From Rhodospirillaceae bacterium (GTDB taxonomy: Bacteria; Pseudomonadota; Alphaproteobacteria; MPNO01; UBA2964), in contig PATI01000056.1 in the NCBI GenBank assembly GCA_002712335.1, positions 6,777 to 13,054 on the forward strand: a stretch of 6,278 nt of DNA. The letters are read 5' to 3'. The notes below the pieces were generated by a model, which ran no database searches, was not told the DNA's origin, and was given only the letters and a program-made list of their open reading frames with translations. Position 1 is the first letter of the stretch; the number at the start of each line of letters is the position of its first letter. Below, piece after piece: positions 1-6,278 of this stretch. A program made the translations under genes and the position numbers.

Positions 1-1494
1 ACTTCAGAAATGCACTTGGTGCAGGGCTTAGATGCTGTACCAAGAGTAAGGTCAGTTCTCGCTTTGTTTGAAGGAGTATGCACCGGTGCAGCGGACGGCA
101 TCGGAAGAATGACCGGAAAACCCGCCGCCACTTTGTTGCATCTAGGGCCTGGCATGGCAAATGGAATAGCTAATCTTCACAACGCAAGAAGAGCAAATAC
201 TCCTATAATAAATATTATAGGTAACCACCCCAATTTCCATATCGGATATGATGCTCCCTTAACCTCAAATATCGATACTCTCGCGAGAAACTTTTCGTGT
301 TGGTTGAAGTCTGAGAGCACGGCTAGCACACTCGCCAAGGATGGAGCTGACGCATTCACGGCAACCTTACGTCAAACGTCGGGTTCGACGGGTCAGATTG
401 CAACATTAATTATGGGAGCTGATGCCGCTTGGGGTGAGTCTCCTGGTCCAGCAAAACCCAATGCCATCCCTGAGCGCCCCAAAGCCAATGAAACAGCCAT
501 TGAAAACGTCGCAAAAAGCCTAGAAGCCGGAAAGAAAACTGCGTTACTACTAGAGCATCATGCTTCCGAGCAACTAGCAATGTTTACTGCAAGTAAGATA
601 GCCAGTAAAACGGGATGTAAATTATTCAATGGCACCTTCCCTGCTAGGGTGGACGGCGGTCCCGGAAGAGTATTAATCGAAAGGCTTCCTTATTTTCCTG
701 AACAAGTCCTTAGCGCATTGGAAGGCATAGAAAATCTAGTCTTAGTTGGAGGCGAGGTCCCCGCAAGCTTTTTTGCATACAAAAACACCCCAGGACAATT
801 GATTCCGAAAGGATGTCAGGTCACCCGTTTAACATCAATTGAAGAGGATGCAGCAGATGCCCTTGAGCGCTTGGCTGACCGCTTAGGAGCGACAAACAGC
901 GCAGTAAGTTATTTTGAAAAGAAAGAAATAAGCAAACCAACCGGAGAGCTGAATACTAAAACGATAATTCAGTCTCTGGCAGCGACCCTTCCAGAAAATG
1001 TGATTGTTTGCACTGACTCTGGTGGCGGCAATGCGGCGCATCCACTCTGCCAGAATACCACTCAGAACAGCTGGTTAAGCCTTACAGGCGGCGCGATTGG
1101 ACAGGGAGGGCCTTGCTCTGTCGGTGCTGCATTAGCTTGCCCTGATCAAAGAGTTCTTGCAATGTTAGGTGATGGCGGCGCAGCCTATACTATTCAAGCT
1201 CTTTGGACACAGGCTAGAGAAAACCTAGACGTAACTACAATAATTTTTGCAAACAATTCCTACAATATTCTCAACGTTGAATACGGTCGACTTGGCGTGA
1301 CAGATGTCGGCGAAATCGCTGCAAGTTTGTTTGATATAGGAAATCCTTCTATTGACTGGGTGGCTCTCGCGAAAGGCTTCGGTGTCGAGGGAGGAAAAGC
1401 GAATACTGCCGAGGAACTCTGTACACTCCTAGAAAAAAGTTATAGGACACCTGGCCCTTTCATAATTCAAGCTAATGGTGAACTTAAAAGGTAG
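1..1494 (+). CDS. ThDP-dependent 2-oxo-acid decarboxylase/acetolactate synthase-like enzyme, 5' end cut by the window
   Basis: The reading frame is open from base 1, so the ATG at 10 is internal. The residues before it (T-S-E) match the family's early NPGTSE-type motif, and roughly 25-30 residues lie outside the window. Numbered from that ATG, an N-terminal ThDP (PYR) domain spans about 1-140, a central domain about 160-290 and a C-terminal ThDP-binding (PP) domain about 320-490. Glu21 is the expected cofactor-activating glutamate. His44 lies in a LHLGPG motif. The diphosphate/Mg2+ motif begins GDG at 387-389 and ends NN at 415-416. Such enzymes are cytoplasmic and decarboxylate or condense 2-oxo acids. 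The whole protein would be about 520 residues, nearer benzoylformate decarboxylase than the roughly 570-residue FAD-dependent acetolactate synthases, and no ilvH-like small subunit is seen in the window. Databases often label this clade 'acetolactate synthase large subunit'. The superfamily is certain; the substrate is unknown. Confidence 0.93.
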   Translation, partial: TSEMHLVQGLDAVPRVRSVLALFEGVCTGAADGIGRMTGKPAATLLHLGPGMANGIANLHNARRANTPIINIIGNHPNFHIGYDAPLTSNIDTLARNFSCWLKSESTASTLAKDGADAFTATLRQTSGSTGQIATLIMGADAAWGESPGPAKPNAIPERPKANETAIENVAKSLEAGKKTALLLEHHASEQLAMFTASKIASKTGCKLFNGTFPARVDGGPGRVLIERLPYFPEQVLSALEGIENLVLVGGEVPASFFAYKNTPGQLIPKGCQVTRLTSIEEDAADALERLADRLGATNSAVSYFEKKEISKPTGELNTKTIIQSLAATLPENVIVCTDSGGGNAAHPLCQNTTQNSWLSLTGGAIGQGGPCSVGAALACPDQRVLAMLGDGGAAYTIQALWTQARENLDVTTIIFANNSYNILNVEYGRLGVTDVGEIAASLFDIGNPSIDWVALAKGFGVEGGKANTAEELCTLLEKSYRTPGPFIIQANGELKR

Positions 1495-1506
1495 TGAATG
1501 CTTGAA

Positions 1507-3048
1507 TTATTTCCAGGAAAAATCTTTTTGAATTCTACCTAATTTAAGATAAAACGGGTCGAAATTTTTGTCTTCTTCCTGCGTATTTGGAAACAAAAGT
1601 GTAAATATCGGTATAACAACGATCGGTACCAACAGCGTAATAAAAGAAGGGTCACGCCATTCACCCAAGAAACTAATCAACTCGAACCACCATTGAGCAA
1701 AGCCACCGGCCGTTGCATTTTCGGAAGCGTCAAACAACGAGTTGAACAACCAGACGATTAAACCTCCAAAAAAACCAAGTGCCATCCCCCAAAAGGCTGC
1801 TTTTTCAGAGGTTCGCCGCCAATACAATACAAATCCAACGGCAACCGCCGGTGGGACAACCATAGCAAATCCGAGCAACACTAATCCGAGAACTGAGCTT
1901 ATATTGCCCAACCATGCAATTAAAGCCGCTATCAGTCCGTAAATAACTGTAACCAATTTGTAAGCAAGTAATTTCTTATCAGAGCTAAAGTTCTTCGACC
2001 CTGGTATCCAATCATTAACAAACATCGTGGCGCTTGCCAATAAAATCGGAGCCCCAGACGATATAACTGCTGCAAGCACTGCAGCTAATGCAATACCACC
2101 CAGTATAGGGCCGCCGTCTATTGCTAGTTGCGCGATATTTAAATAACTACTCAACCCACTCTCGGGGCCATATTCAGACATAGTCAGAATGCCAATGAAA
2201 CCAGCAACTATCGGCATAGCTGCCGCAATAAGACCAGCACAAAAGAAGCCAGGAATTAAAAAGCTCTCCTGTCTTGCAGAGCTCGCATAATTTGCATACA
2301 CAGATGCCGCTGGAGTATGAATAGTCGCTGAGATGAACATTGCAATTATGGTGGCAATACCTATACCAGTGAAACTCCACCAGGCAGCTTCGTTTGCCTC
2401 ACTGGCTGCCAACTGCTCCGACACTCCCTGAATTACGACAGACCAACCTCCAATATCATTCATTACAACAAAGCCTACTAGCATCAAACCAAATATAACT
2501 ACGGAGCAGTGAATTATATTTGCGTAAGCTGTGCCTTTAAGCCCGCCTGACACCGTAAAAGTAATGATCAAAGCCGCACCGATGGCGACCCCCATAGGAA
2601 AAGGTATACCAGTTACTCCAGAAACGATCGAGCCAATAATATAGGGTTCAACAATGTTAACTACGAGGTATTCGGCTTGCACACAAAGACTAGTCAGCCA
2701 CTGACAGCGGTATGATCCAAAGCGACGATCGAACACTTGCCCAACGCTTACGACTTGCAGTCGCCTGTAGGGAATAACAAAGAAAAGACCTACAAGGAAC
2801 AATGCGGCAAAGGAGTGGACTCCGTACCACATATGACCGATTCCTTCCGACATTACATCACCAGCCACCCCATAGGTACCAGCACCACCGATACGCGTTC
2901 CAGCGGCACCCGCGGCAATCATAAAAATTCCCAGTGAACCGCCCCCTATAGCCCAATCAGATGCACTACCCTGTCTTCGGTTTAGATAGAGTCCAAACAT
3001 TGCGAAAGTTACTAGGTAGATAATAATAACTGCGGCGGTGATATTCAT
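1507..3048 (-). CDS. Sodium:solute symporter (SSS family), 513 residues
   Basis: This is an inner-membrane Na+-coupled uptake transporter of the SSS/PutP-like family, with the LeuT fold expected for it. About 13 hydrophobic segments can be counted (roughly 3-21, 35-60, 70-96, 120-140, 148-168, 178-198, 225-245, 268-290, 315-340, 362-380, 384-408, 416-436, 466-486). Family marks include the glycine-rich second segment (around 46-63), the SGGLKGTAYAN stretch at 167-177 and the ISSGAP helix at 329-334. Its paired serines 330-331 sit where PutP carries its Na2-site Ser/Thr. I chose the ATG at 3046-3048, just before the first membrane helix and preceded at 7 nt by AGG. The frame continues upstream to an ATG at 3097-3099 and a GTG at 3112-3114, but those add 17-22 non-membrane residues and have worse ribosome sites. 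It converges on the ThDP gene with 12 bp between stops. The substrate cannot be read from sequence; a carboxylate is one possibility from context. Confidence 0.93.
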   Translation of the reverse strand: MNITAAVIIIYLVTFAMFGLYLNRRQGSASDWAIGGGSLGIFMIAAGAAGTRIGGAGTYGVAGDVMSEGIGHMWYGVHSFAALFLVGLFFVIPYRRLQVVSVGQVFDRRFGSYRCQWLTSLCVQAEYLVVNIVEPYIIGSIVSGVTGIPFPMGVAIGAALIITFTVSGGLKGTAYANIIHCSVVIFGLMLVGFVVMNDIGGWSVVIQGVSEQLAASEANEAAWWSFTGIGIATIIAMFISATIHTPAASVYANYASSARQESFLIPGFFCAGLIAAAMPIVAGFIGILTMSEYGPESGLSSYLNIAQLAIDGGPILGGIALAAVLAAVISSGAPILLASATMFVNDWIPGSKNFSSDKKLLAYKLVTVIYGLIAALIAWLGNISSVLGLVLLGFAMVVPPAVAVGFVLYWRRTSEKAAFWGMALGFFGGLIVWLFNSLFDASENATAGGFAQWWFELISFLGEWRDPSFITLLVPIVVIPIFTLLFPNTQEEDKNFDPFYLKLGRIQKDFSWK

Positions 3049-3258
3049 TTTGATGCCTAAAAAGGAGTCGGAATACTTGAGCCATGCTCCGCTTTGCATG
3101 TACCTAAAGAGCACTCAAGTTAAATCGAAGAATACTACAGAAGCTAGCAAAGAAATACTTGCACGACTCGGATATTCGTCACCCTGAGAGGAGAGAATCA
3201 CCTATTTCGTATAACTTAAAATCATCATAGAAGTGCTAAATACAGCCTACTACTTCCA

Positions 3259-3270
3259 TTGATTAATCAA
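3259..3270. repeat. 12-bp perfect palindrome TTGATTAATCAA at the thioesterase stop
   Basis: The sequence equals its own reverse complement and overlaps the thioesterase stop codon (3267-3269). It resembles an FNR/ANR half-site pair, but the centre is 2 nt instead of the required 4. It is AT-rich and has no T-run, so it is not a terminator. It may be chance; it is recorded because the 218-bp gap beside it (3049-3266) otherwise holds nothing I recognise. Confidence 0.4.
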
Positions 3271-3683
3271 CGAAAGATTCGCTTAATTACGCCGCTGCTA
3301 TTCAATATTGGTTTAGCACCCACCCTAACTTCACAACGAGTGAACACAAGCGATTTCCCTCTTCGAACAACGACACACTCAGCCTCAAGAAGATCCCCTT
3401 GATAGGCTGGGGCTACAAATTCATTGCTACAACTCACGGTAGCAACGCTTTCGCTCTCGCCCATATTTGCGCCGATACACAGAGTATAATCCGCAAAAGC
3501 CATGAGCACACCCCCATGAACTGACTTATGAGCGTTGCAATGATGCTCTTGAATTCTAAATGCCGTGCGAGGAGTTTCACCATCAATATAAAAAAAGAAT
3601 GGGCCAATGTAATCCTCTGCCGTGTCGCCTTCCCAATGGCGGTAATTTGACGGTAGTTGATAATCCTCAGGTTTAATGCTCAT
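3267..3683 (-). CDS. PaaI-family hotdog-fold acyl-CoA thioesterase, 138 residues
   Basis: This is a cytoplasmic enzyme expected to hydrolyse the thioester bond of an acyl-CoA. The hotdog signature is clear: Asn50, His56-Gly-Gly and Asp65, with the same spacing as in E. coli PaaI (N-x5-HGG-x6-D). In that enzyme the Asp is catalytic and the HGG helix end positions the thioester. The length is typical for a single-domain member. About 45 residues precede the motif, slightly longer than PaaI, and include an aromatic-rich strand (FFFYIDG, 29-35) common in the 4HBT/DUF4442-like branch. The start is the ATG at 3681-3683; the ribosome site is weak (a GG about 8 nt ahead). It lies 13 bp after the lipoprotein gene on the same strand, so the two are likely co-transcribed and perhaps translationally coupled. 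The acyl chain and pathway are not identifiable. Confidence 0.9.
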   Translation of the reverse strand: MSIKPEDYQLPSNYRHWEGDTAEDYIGPFFFYIDGETPRTAFRIQEHHCNAHKSVHGGVLMAFADYTLCIGANMGESESVATVSCSNEFVAPAYQGDLLEAECVVVRRGKSLVFTRCEVRVGAKPILNSSGVIKRIFR

Positions 3684-3696
3684 CTAAAAAACCAGT

Positions 3697-3873
3697 CTAT
3701 TCATCGTCTTCTTCGGATGTTGCCAGCTCAACAGCAGCATCAGCCACTTTAAAAGGCACCTTTGCGACTTCCAGAGTCGTGTCTACAGCCGTCCCAACTA
3801 CGGTACTCACTATACAAGATGAAAATATCGCTCCGGAAACAAAAATGCAAAATGAATAAACCGTTGATTTCAT
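3697..3873 (-). CDS. Small predicted outer-membrane lipoprotein, 58 residues
   Basis: The N-terminus is a short lipoprotein signal peptide: MKST, a hydrophobic stretch (5-17) and the lipobox-like F-S-S-C with Cys20 as the likely lipidated residue (Phe at -3 is allowed but not ideal). Residue +2 is Ile, not Asp, which in gammaproteobacteria predicts export to the outer membrane. The mature part is only about 39 residues: a Val/Thr/Gly-rich segment (VVGTAVDTT, 25-33), a helix-like stretch with KVPFKV (38-43) and an acidic tail ending EEDDE. The frame extends upstream to an ATG at 3943-3945 and a TTG at 3952-3954, but that would bury the signal peptide and cover a promoter. I therefore chose the ATG at 3871-3873, which has GGGA/GAG purines just upstream and AAGGA 14 nt away. 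It is followed at 13 bp by the thioesterase gene. The function is unknown; I recall similar TAVD/PFKV small lipoproteins in gammaproteobacteria but cannot verify a family. Confidence 0.72.
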   Translation of the reverse strand: MKSTVYSFCIFVSGAIFSSCIVSTVVGTAVDTTLEVAKVPFKVADAAVELATSEEDDE

Positions 3874-3918
3874 ATCTCGTCCCAACTTCCTTAAATTATT
3901 CCAGATGGGGAGTACACC

Positions 3919-3948
3919 CTTATATCGGCCTTTTTTCTCATACATCAA
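3919..3948 (-). promoter_or_regulatory. Sigma-70-like promoter for the lipoprotein-thioesterase pair
   Basis: On the minus strand, TTGATG (3943-3948) is followed after 18 bp by TATAAG (3919-3924). These match 4 of 6 and 5 of 6 consensus bases. Transcription would begin near 3912, about 39 nt before the lipoprotein ATG at 3873. The -35 box overlaps the upstream in-frame ATG, which supports the short start. This is a prediction by eye only. Confidence 0.5.
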
Positions 3949-4037
3949 CCGCAATTAATAAATTGTTTGATTTTGCTTTTCTCTATGTGCTCTTCATCCT
4001 CAAACCAACAATGGAATCTTTTGTCTATAGATTTGTA

Positions 4038-5111
4038 TCACCTCATTCTTTCCTTAATAGGAATAATGAATGATGGGATATCCTTATTTGTTAACAACTC
4101 ATCAAACTCCATAGCAAGTTCCTCACTTCTCCTCATCACCTCCTCCCATACTTTGACCCTTTTATCAAAAGATAAGCGCTTAAAATCATTCCTATCTGGA
4201 ATTTTTCCGCCGGGGAGATTCTCCACAAATGTAGTGGTTGGTGTCAGGAGAACAACCTTGTCCAAGGCCGAATCATTAACTCTTCTCCAAGGCAATGCCT
4301 TATCAAACCAACCCGGAATAAGTTGAGGAGAATAGTGAGGATACAGAACAAGGTCGTCTTTAGAGTCGAGGAACGGCCAGTCAAAATGGTAATCTAAGAT
4401 TCCTCCATCCCAGTACCGCCCTGGATCGGATCCAGGGATATTGTTTACGCCTTCAATAACAAACGGGATGGAGCCACTCGCTAGTAGTACTTCAGTTAGA
4501 TTCTCTTCTGTTAAGCGCGAAATTGAATCCACACTAAATGAGCTAGACCATGGTGACGTATCTGTGTCATTCGTAAAAATGGAGCGATCAAAGAAGTAAC
4601 GCAGAGACTTCCGAGTGAACAAATTACATATTGCACTCAAGCCAAGATGAAAAGCGTGTGCAACACTACTCGCTGAAGAGCTGATTCCTTTTGATCGGGC
4701 TGCAACTATATGTGTGCGGAATACTTTGTTGTCGATGACTTGTATCTTACTGTCACCGACCAAGATTTTTTCGAGCATAACTCGTGCGCTCTGAGTAACT
4801 TCTTTAACCGAGGTCATATTTGAATAGTCTTCATGACAATAATAATGTGCGAGACGCTCAATACAGCTGACGGGATTGCTAGCTGCAAGGCAACACAACC
4901 TCCAAGCACCGACCGATGAACCAATCGTATAAAGTGGTTCCTTTCGATTAGCGAAGAAATTTCCAAACAAGTATCGATCCAGACCGAATAAAACAAACCA
5001 CTTTGGGCCACCAGAGGCGCCCACCATTAATTTAAAGTGCTTTGAATTAAGTCCTTCAGTTTCTATCCGCTCCAGCGCAGACGGACCAGCATAGATTGCG
5101 AGAGAATTCAT
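4038..5111 (-). CDS. Patatin-like phospholipase/acyl hydrolase, 357 residues
   Basis: This is a predicted Ser-Asp dyad lipid acyl hydrolase. Patatin landmarks occur in order: a glycine-rich oxyanion-type loop GASGGPKW (31-38), the nucleophile elbow G-S-S-V-G (64-68, Ser66) and the catalytic Asp235 in the WDGGILDYH stretch (234-242). The DGG spacing of about 170 residues after the serine is normal for the family. There is no signal peptide or strong membrane helix, so it is probably cytoplasmic or peripheral; whether it acts on phospholipid or another ester is not visible. The start is the ATG at 5109-5111, giving the N-terminus MNSLAIYAGP. A TTG six codons upstream (5127-5129) is also in frame but less likely. 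No Shine-Dalgarno is evident for either. It is transcribed away from the MFS gene and lies upstream of the lipoprotein-thioesterase pair, separated by 164 bp with no clear terminator, so read-through into them is possible. Confidence 0.88.
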   Translation of the reverse strand: MNSLAIYAGPSALERIETEGLNSKHFKLMVGASGGPKWFVLFGLDRYLFGNFFANRKEPLYTIGSSVGAWRLCCLAASNPVSCIERLAHYYCHEDYSNMTSVKEVTQSARVMLEKILVGDSKIQVIDNKVFRTHIVAARSKGISSSASSVAHAFHLGLSAICNLFTRKSLRYFFDRSIFTNDTDTSPWSSSFSVDSISRLTEENLTEVLLASGSIPFVIEGVNNIPGSDPGRYWDGGILDYHFDWPFLDSKDDLVLYPHYSPQLIPGWFDKALPWRRVNDSALDKVVLLTPTTTFVENLPGGKIPDRNDFKRLSFDKRVKVWEEVMRRSEELAMEFDELLTNKDIPSFIIPIKERMR

Positions 5112-5121
5112 AGGATCAAAA

Positions 5122-5130
5122 TGATACAAT
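5122..5130 (+). promoter_or_regulatory. Possible extended -10 promoter for the MFS gene
   Basis: TGATACAAT fits an extended -10 element (TGnTATAAT) with one mismatch. No good -35 is found 16-18 bp upstream, which an extended -10 can tolerate. The transcript would start near 5137, giving a leader of roughly 80 nt before the ATG at 5220. The element sits between the patatin ATG and its alternative TTG start. Confidence 0.3.
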
Positions 5131-5153
5131 CTGTCTTATGTTCAATCCATTAC

Positions 5154-5180
5154 CTTATAGTTGTTTCTAGTTTGGGACAA
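5154..5180 (-). promoter_or_regulatory. Weak candidate promoter for the patatin-like gene
   Basis: On the minus strand, TTGTCC (5175-5180) is followed by TATAAG (5154-5159). The boxes are decent, but the spacer is only 15 bp, shorter than the usual 16-18. A start near 5147 would give a leader of about 36 nt before the ATG at 5111. Low confidence. Confidence 0.22.
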
Positions 5181-5219
5181 CCGAGGAACCTTTAAAAGGA
5201 ATGATTTCTTTACATTCAA

Positions 5220-6278
5220 ATGGAAACTTTTCTCAGTAATCGTAAATCTTTGCTATTTATTCTAGCGATCGGTAATACGATAGCGTTTGCCACTTGGCAA
5301 GTATTGCTCAACAACTTTGTTGTAGAGCGCGCGGCGTTCACAGGCGAAGAAATTGGCCTGTTGCAAAGCTTGCGTGAGGTGCCCGGCTTTCTGGCCTTTA
5401 CTGCTATTGGGATACTACTTTTTATCCGCCAACAAAACTTCGCAATCCTATCACTGATTACGCTTGGAATTGGCACCGCAATCACGGCATTTTTCCCGAC
5501 GGCATTGTGGCTTTACTTCACAACAGTTCTCATGTCCTTTGGGTTTCATTATCTAGAAACAATGCACAACTCTTTGAGTTTGCAATGGCTGACAAAGGAC
5601 GAAGCTCCTAAAGTCTTAGGCCAGTTACTCAGCACGCGCGCGATTAGTAATTTGTTGGTATTGAGCTCAATTTATTTATACTTAGTATTTTTCCCTGAAA
5701 ACTATATGCTTATCTATATAGTTGCAGGCGGCATAGCGATACTGATCGGAGTATTTTGCTGGACGGCAGTGCCACAATTTGAAGATAAGGTGGTTCAAAG
5801 AACAGAATTATTTTTGAGAAAAAGATATTGGTTGTATTACATTCTGACCTTTTTAGCAGGCGCACGAAGGCAGATATTCGTGGTGTTCGCTGGTTTTTTG
5901 ATGGTAGAGAAGTTTGGTTTCGCCATCGAGAACGTCGTGATGTTAACTTTAGTAAATGCAGCACTCACATTTTGGCTTGCTCCAAAGATAGGCTATTTAA
6001 TCGGCCATATCGGAGAGCGACGCGCATTAACTCTTGAATATATTGGGTTAATAATTGTCTTTGTTAGCTATGCTTTTGTGAATTCAGCGGCTGTGGCTGT
6101 TGCACTTTATTTGCTAGATCATCTTTTCTTTGCCATGGCGATCGCGATTAAGACATATTTTCAGAAAATAGCTGACCCCGCGGACATCGCCGCCACTTCT
6201 TCAATTAGCTTCACGATTAACCACATTGCTGCCGTAGTCCTGCCGGCTGCGCTAGGTCTATTATGGGTCATAAACCAT
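5220..6278 (+). CDS. Major facilitator superfamily (MFS) transporter, 3' end cut by the window
   Basis: An open frame of 353 codons runs from the ATG at 5220 to the last base with no stop. The protein is strongly hydrophobic, with about ten membrane segments visible (around 11-30, 45-70, 74-92, 95-113, 142-158, 163-182, 204-226, 236-256, 272-288 and 290-312, with another starting near 333), as expected for a 12-helix inner-membrane MFS carrier missing its last part. A motif-A-like loop, GYLIGHIGERR (258-268), follows the first helix pair of the second half. The equivalent loop in the first half (after residue 70) lacks the G-x-x-x-D-R pattern. The long polar loop 185-203 fits the centre between the two six-helix halves. 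An in-frame TGA at 5202-5204 rules out a start much further upstream. The nearest purine-rich site (AAAAGGA, 5194-5200) is 19 nt from the ATG, so initiation may be weak. The transported compound is unknown. Confidence 0.88.
   Translation, partial: METFLSNRKSLLFILAIGNTIAFATWQVLLNNFVVERAAFTGEEIGLLQSLREVPGFLAFTAIGILLFIRQQNFAILSLITLGIGTAITAFFPTALWLYFTTVLMSFGFHYLETMHNSLSLQWLTKDEAPKVLGQLLSTRAISNLLVLSSIYLYLVFFPENYMLIYIVAGGIAILIGVFCWTAVPQFEDKVVQRTELFLRKRYWLYYILTFLAGARRQIFVVFAGFLMVEKFGFAIENVVMLTLVNAALTFWLAPKIGYLIGHIGERRALTLEYIGLIIVFVSYAFVNSAAVAVALYLLDHLFFAMAIAIKTYFQKIADPADIAATSSISFTINHIAAVVLPAALGLLWVINH

Noticed and set aside
3178..3202. TPP riboswitch, suggested by CTGAGAG near 3184 and the nearby ThDP enzyme
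   Set aside because: Only the CTGAGA piece is present; the other conserved thi-box segments are missing, and the strand leads into the antisense of the thioesterase gene.
3259..3270. FNR/ANR binding site
   Set aside because: The half-sites TTGAT and ATCAA are present, but separated by 2 nt instead of 4, and the element lies at the 3' end of a gene rather than in a promoter.
3931..3975. Terminator between the patatin-like and lipoprotein genes, from the CAATTTATTAATTG hairpin
   Set aside because: The stem is five A/T-rich pairs with no G/C core and no following T-run on the minus strand.
3762..4326. Two overlapping rightward open frames (103 and 119 codons)
   Set aside because: They lie opposite the lipoprotein, its promoter and the end of the patatin-like gene, have low-complexity Ser/Leu-rich products and no family resemblance. 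They are shadows of the minus-strand genes.
5201..5239. 12-residue leader peptide overlapping the MFS start
   Set aside because: The ATG directly abuts the AAAAGGA site with no spacing, so it could not initiate from it, and the peptide shows no attenuation-type codon run.
5216..6037. Open frames of 69-89 codons on both strands within the MFS gene
   Set aside because: The MFS frame is continuous through the whole stretch with membrane-protein composition; the others are short, Arg/Ser-rich shadows.

Overview
The window looks like ordinary chromosomal sequence from a Gram-negative bacterium. It has moderate GC (mid-40s by eye), long densely packed genes, an outer-membrane-type lipoprotein and a Na+-coupled transporter. 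The style of the proteins suggests a marine gammaproteobacterium, but that is inference from family flavour; there is no rRNA or other marker. I see no tRNA, rRNA, insertion sequence, CRISPR array or phage gene.

Left part (1-3048): a thiamine-diphosphate (ThDP) enzyme of the acetolactate synthase/benzoylformate decarboxylase superfamily runs rightward and is cut at its 5' end by the window edge. A sodium:solute symporter (SSS family) runs leftward. The two are convergent, with only 12 bp between their stop codons and no terminator hairpin. Middle part (3267-5111), all leftward: a patatin-like acyl hydrolase, then a 163-bp gap with a good sigma-70-like promoter, then a 58-residue lipoprotein and a PaaI-type hotdog thioesterase only 13 bp apart, which are probably one transcript. 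Between thioesterase and symporter lies a 218-bp gap with no gene; the only structure I see there is a 12-bp palindrome at the thioesterase stop. Right part (5112-6278): a 108-bp divergent intergenic region, then a rightward major facilitator (MFS) transporter that runs off the window.

How the genes might work together: the patatin-like enzyme, lipoprotein and acyl-CoA thioesterase suggest a lipid or acyl-group theme. The ThDP enzyme and the symporter could handle a 2-oxo acid or related carboxylate. Both links rest on position and family only. I found no clear new multi-gene system. The points most worth a second look are the active site of the ThDP enzyme (probably not a true acetolactate synthase), the small lipoprotein with a charged tail, and the divergent patatin-like protein.
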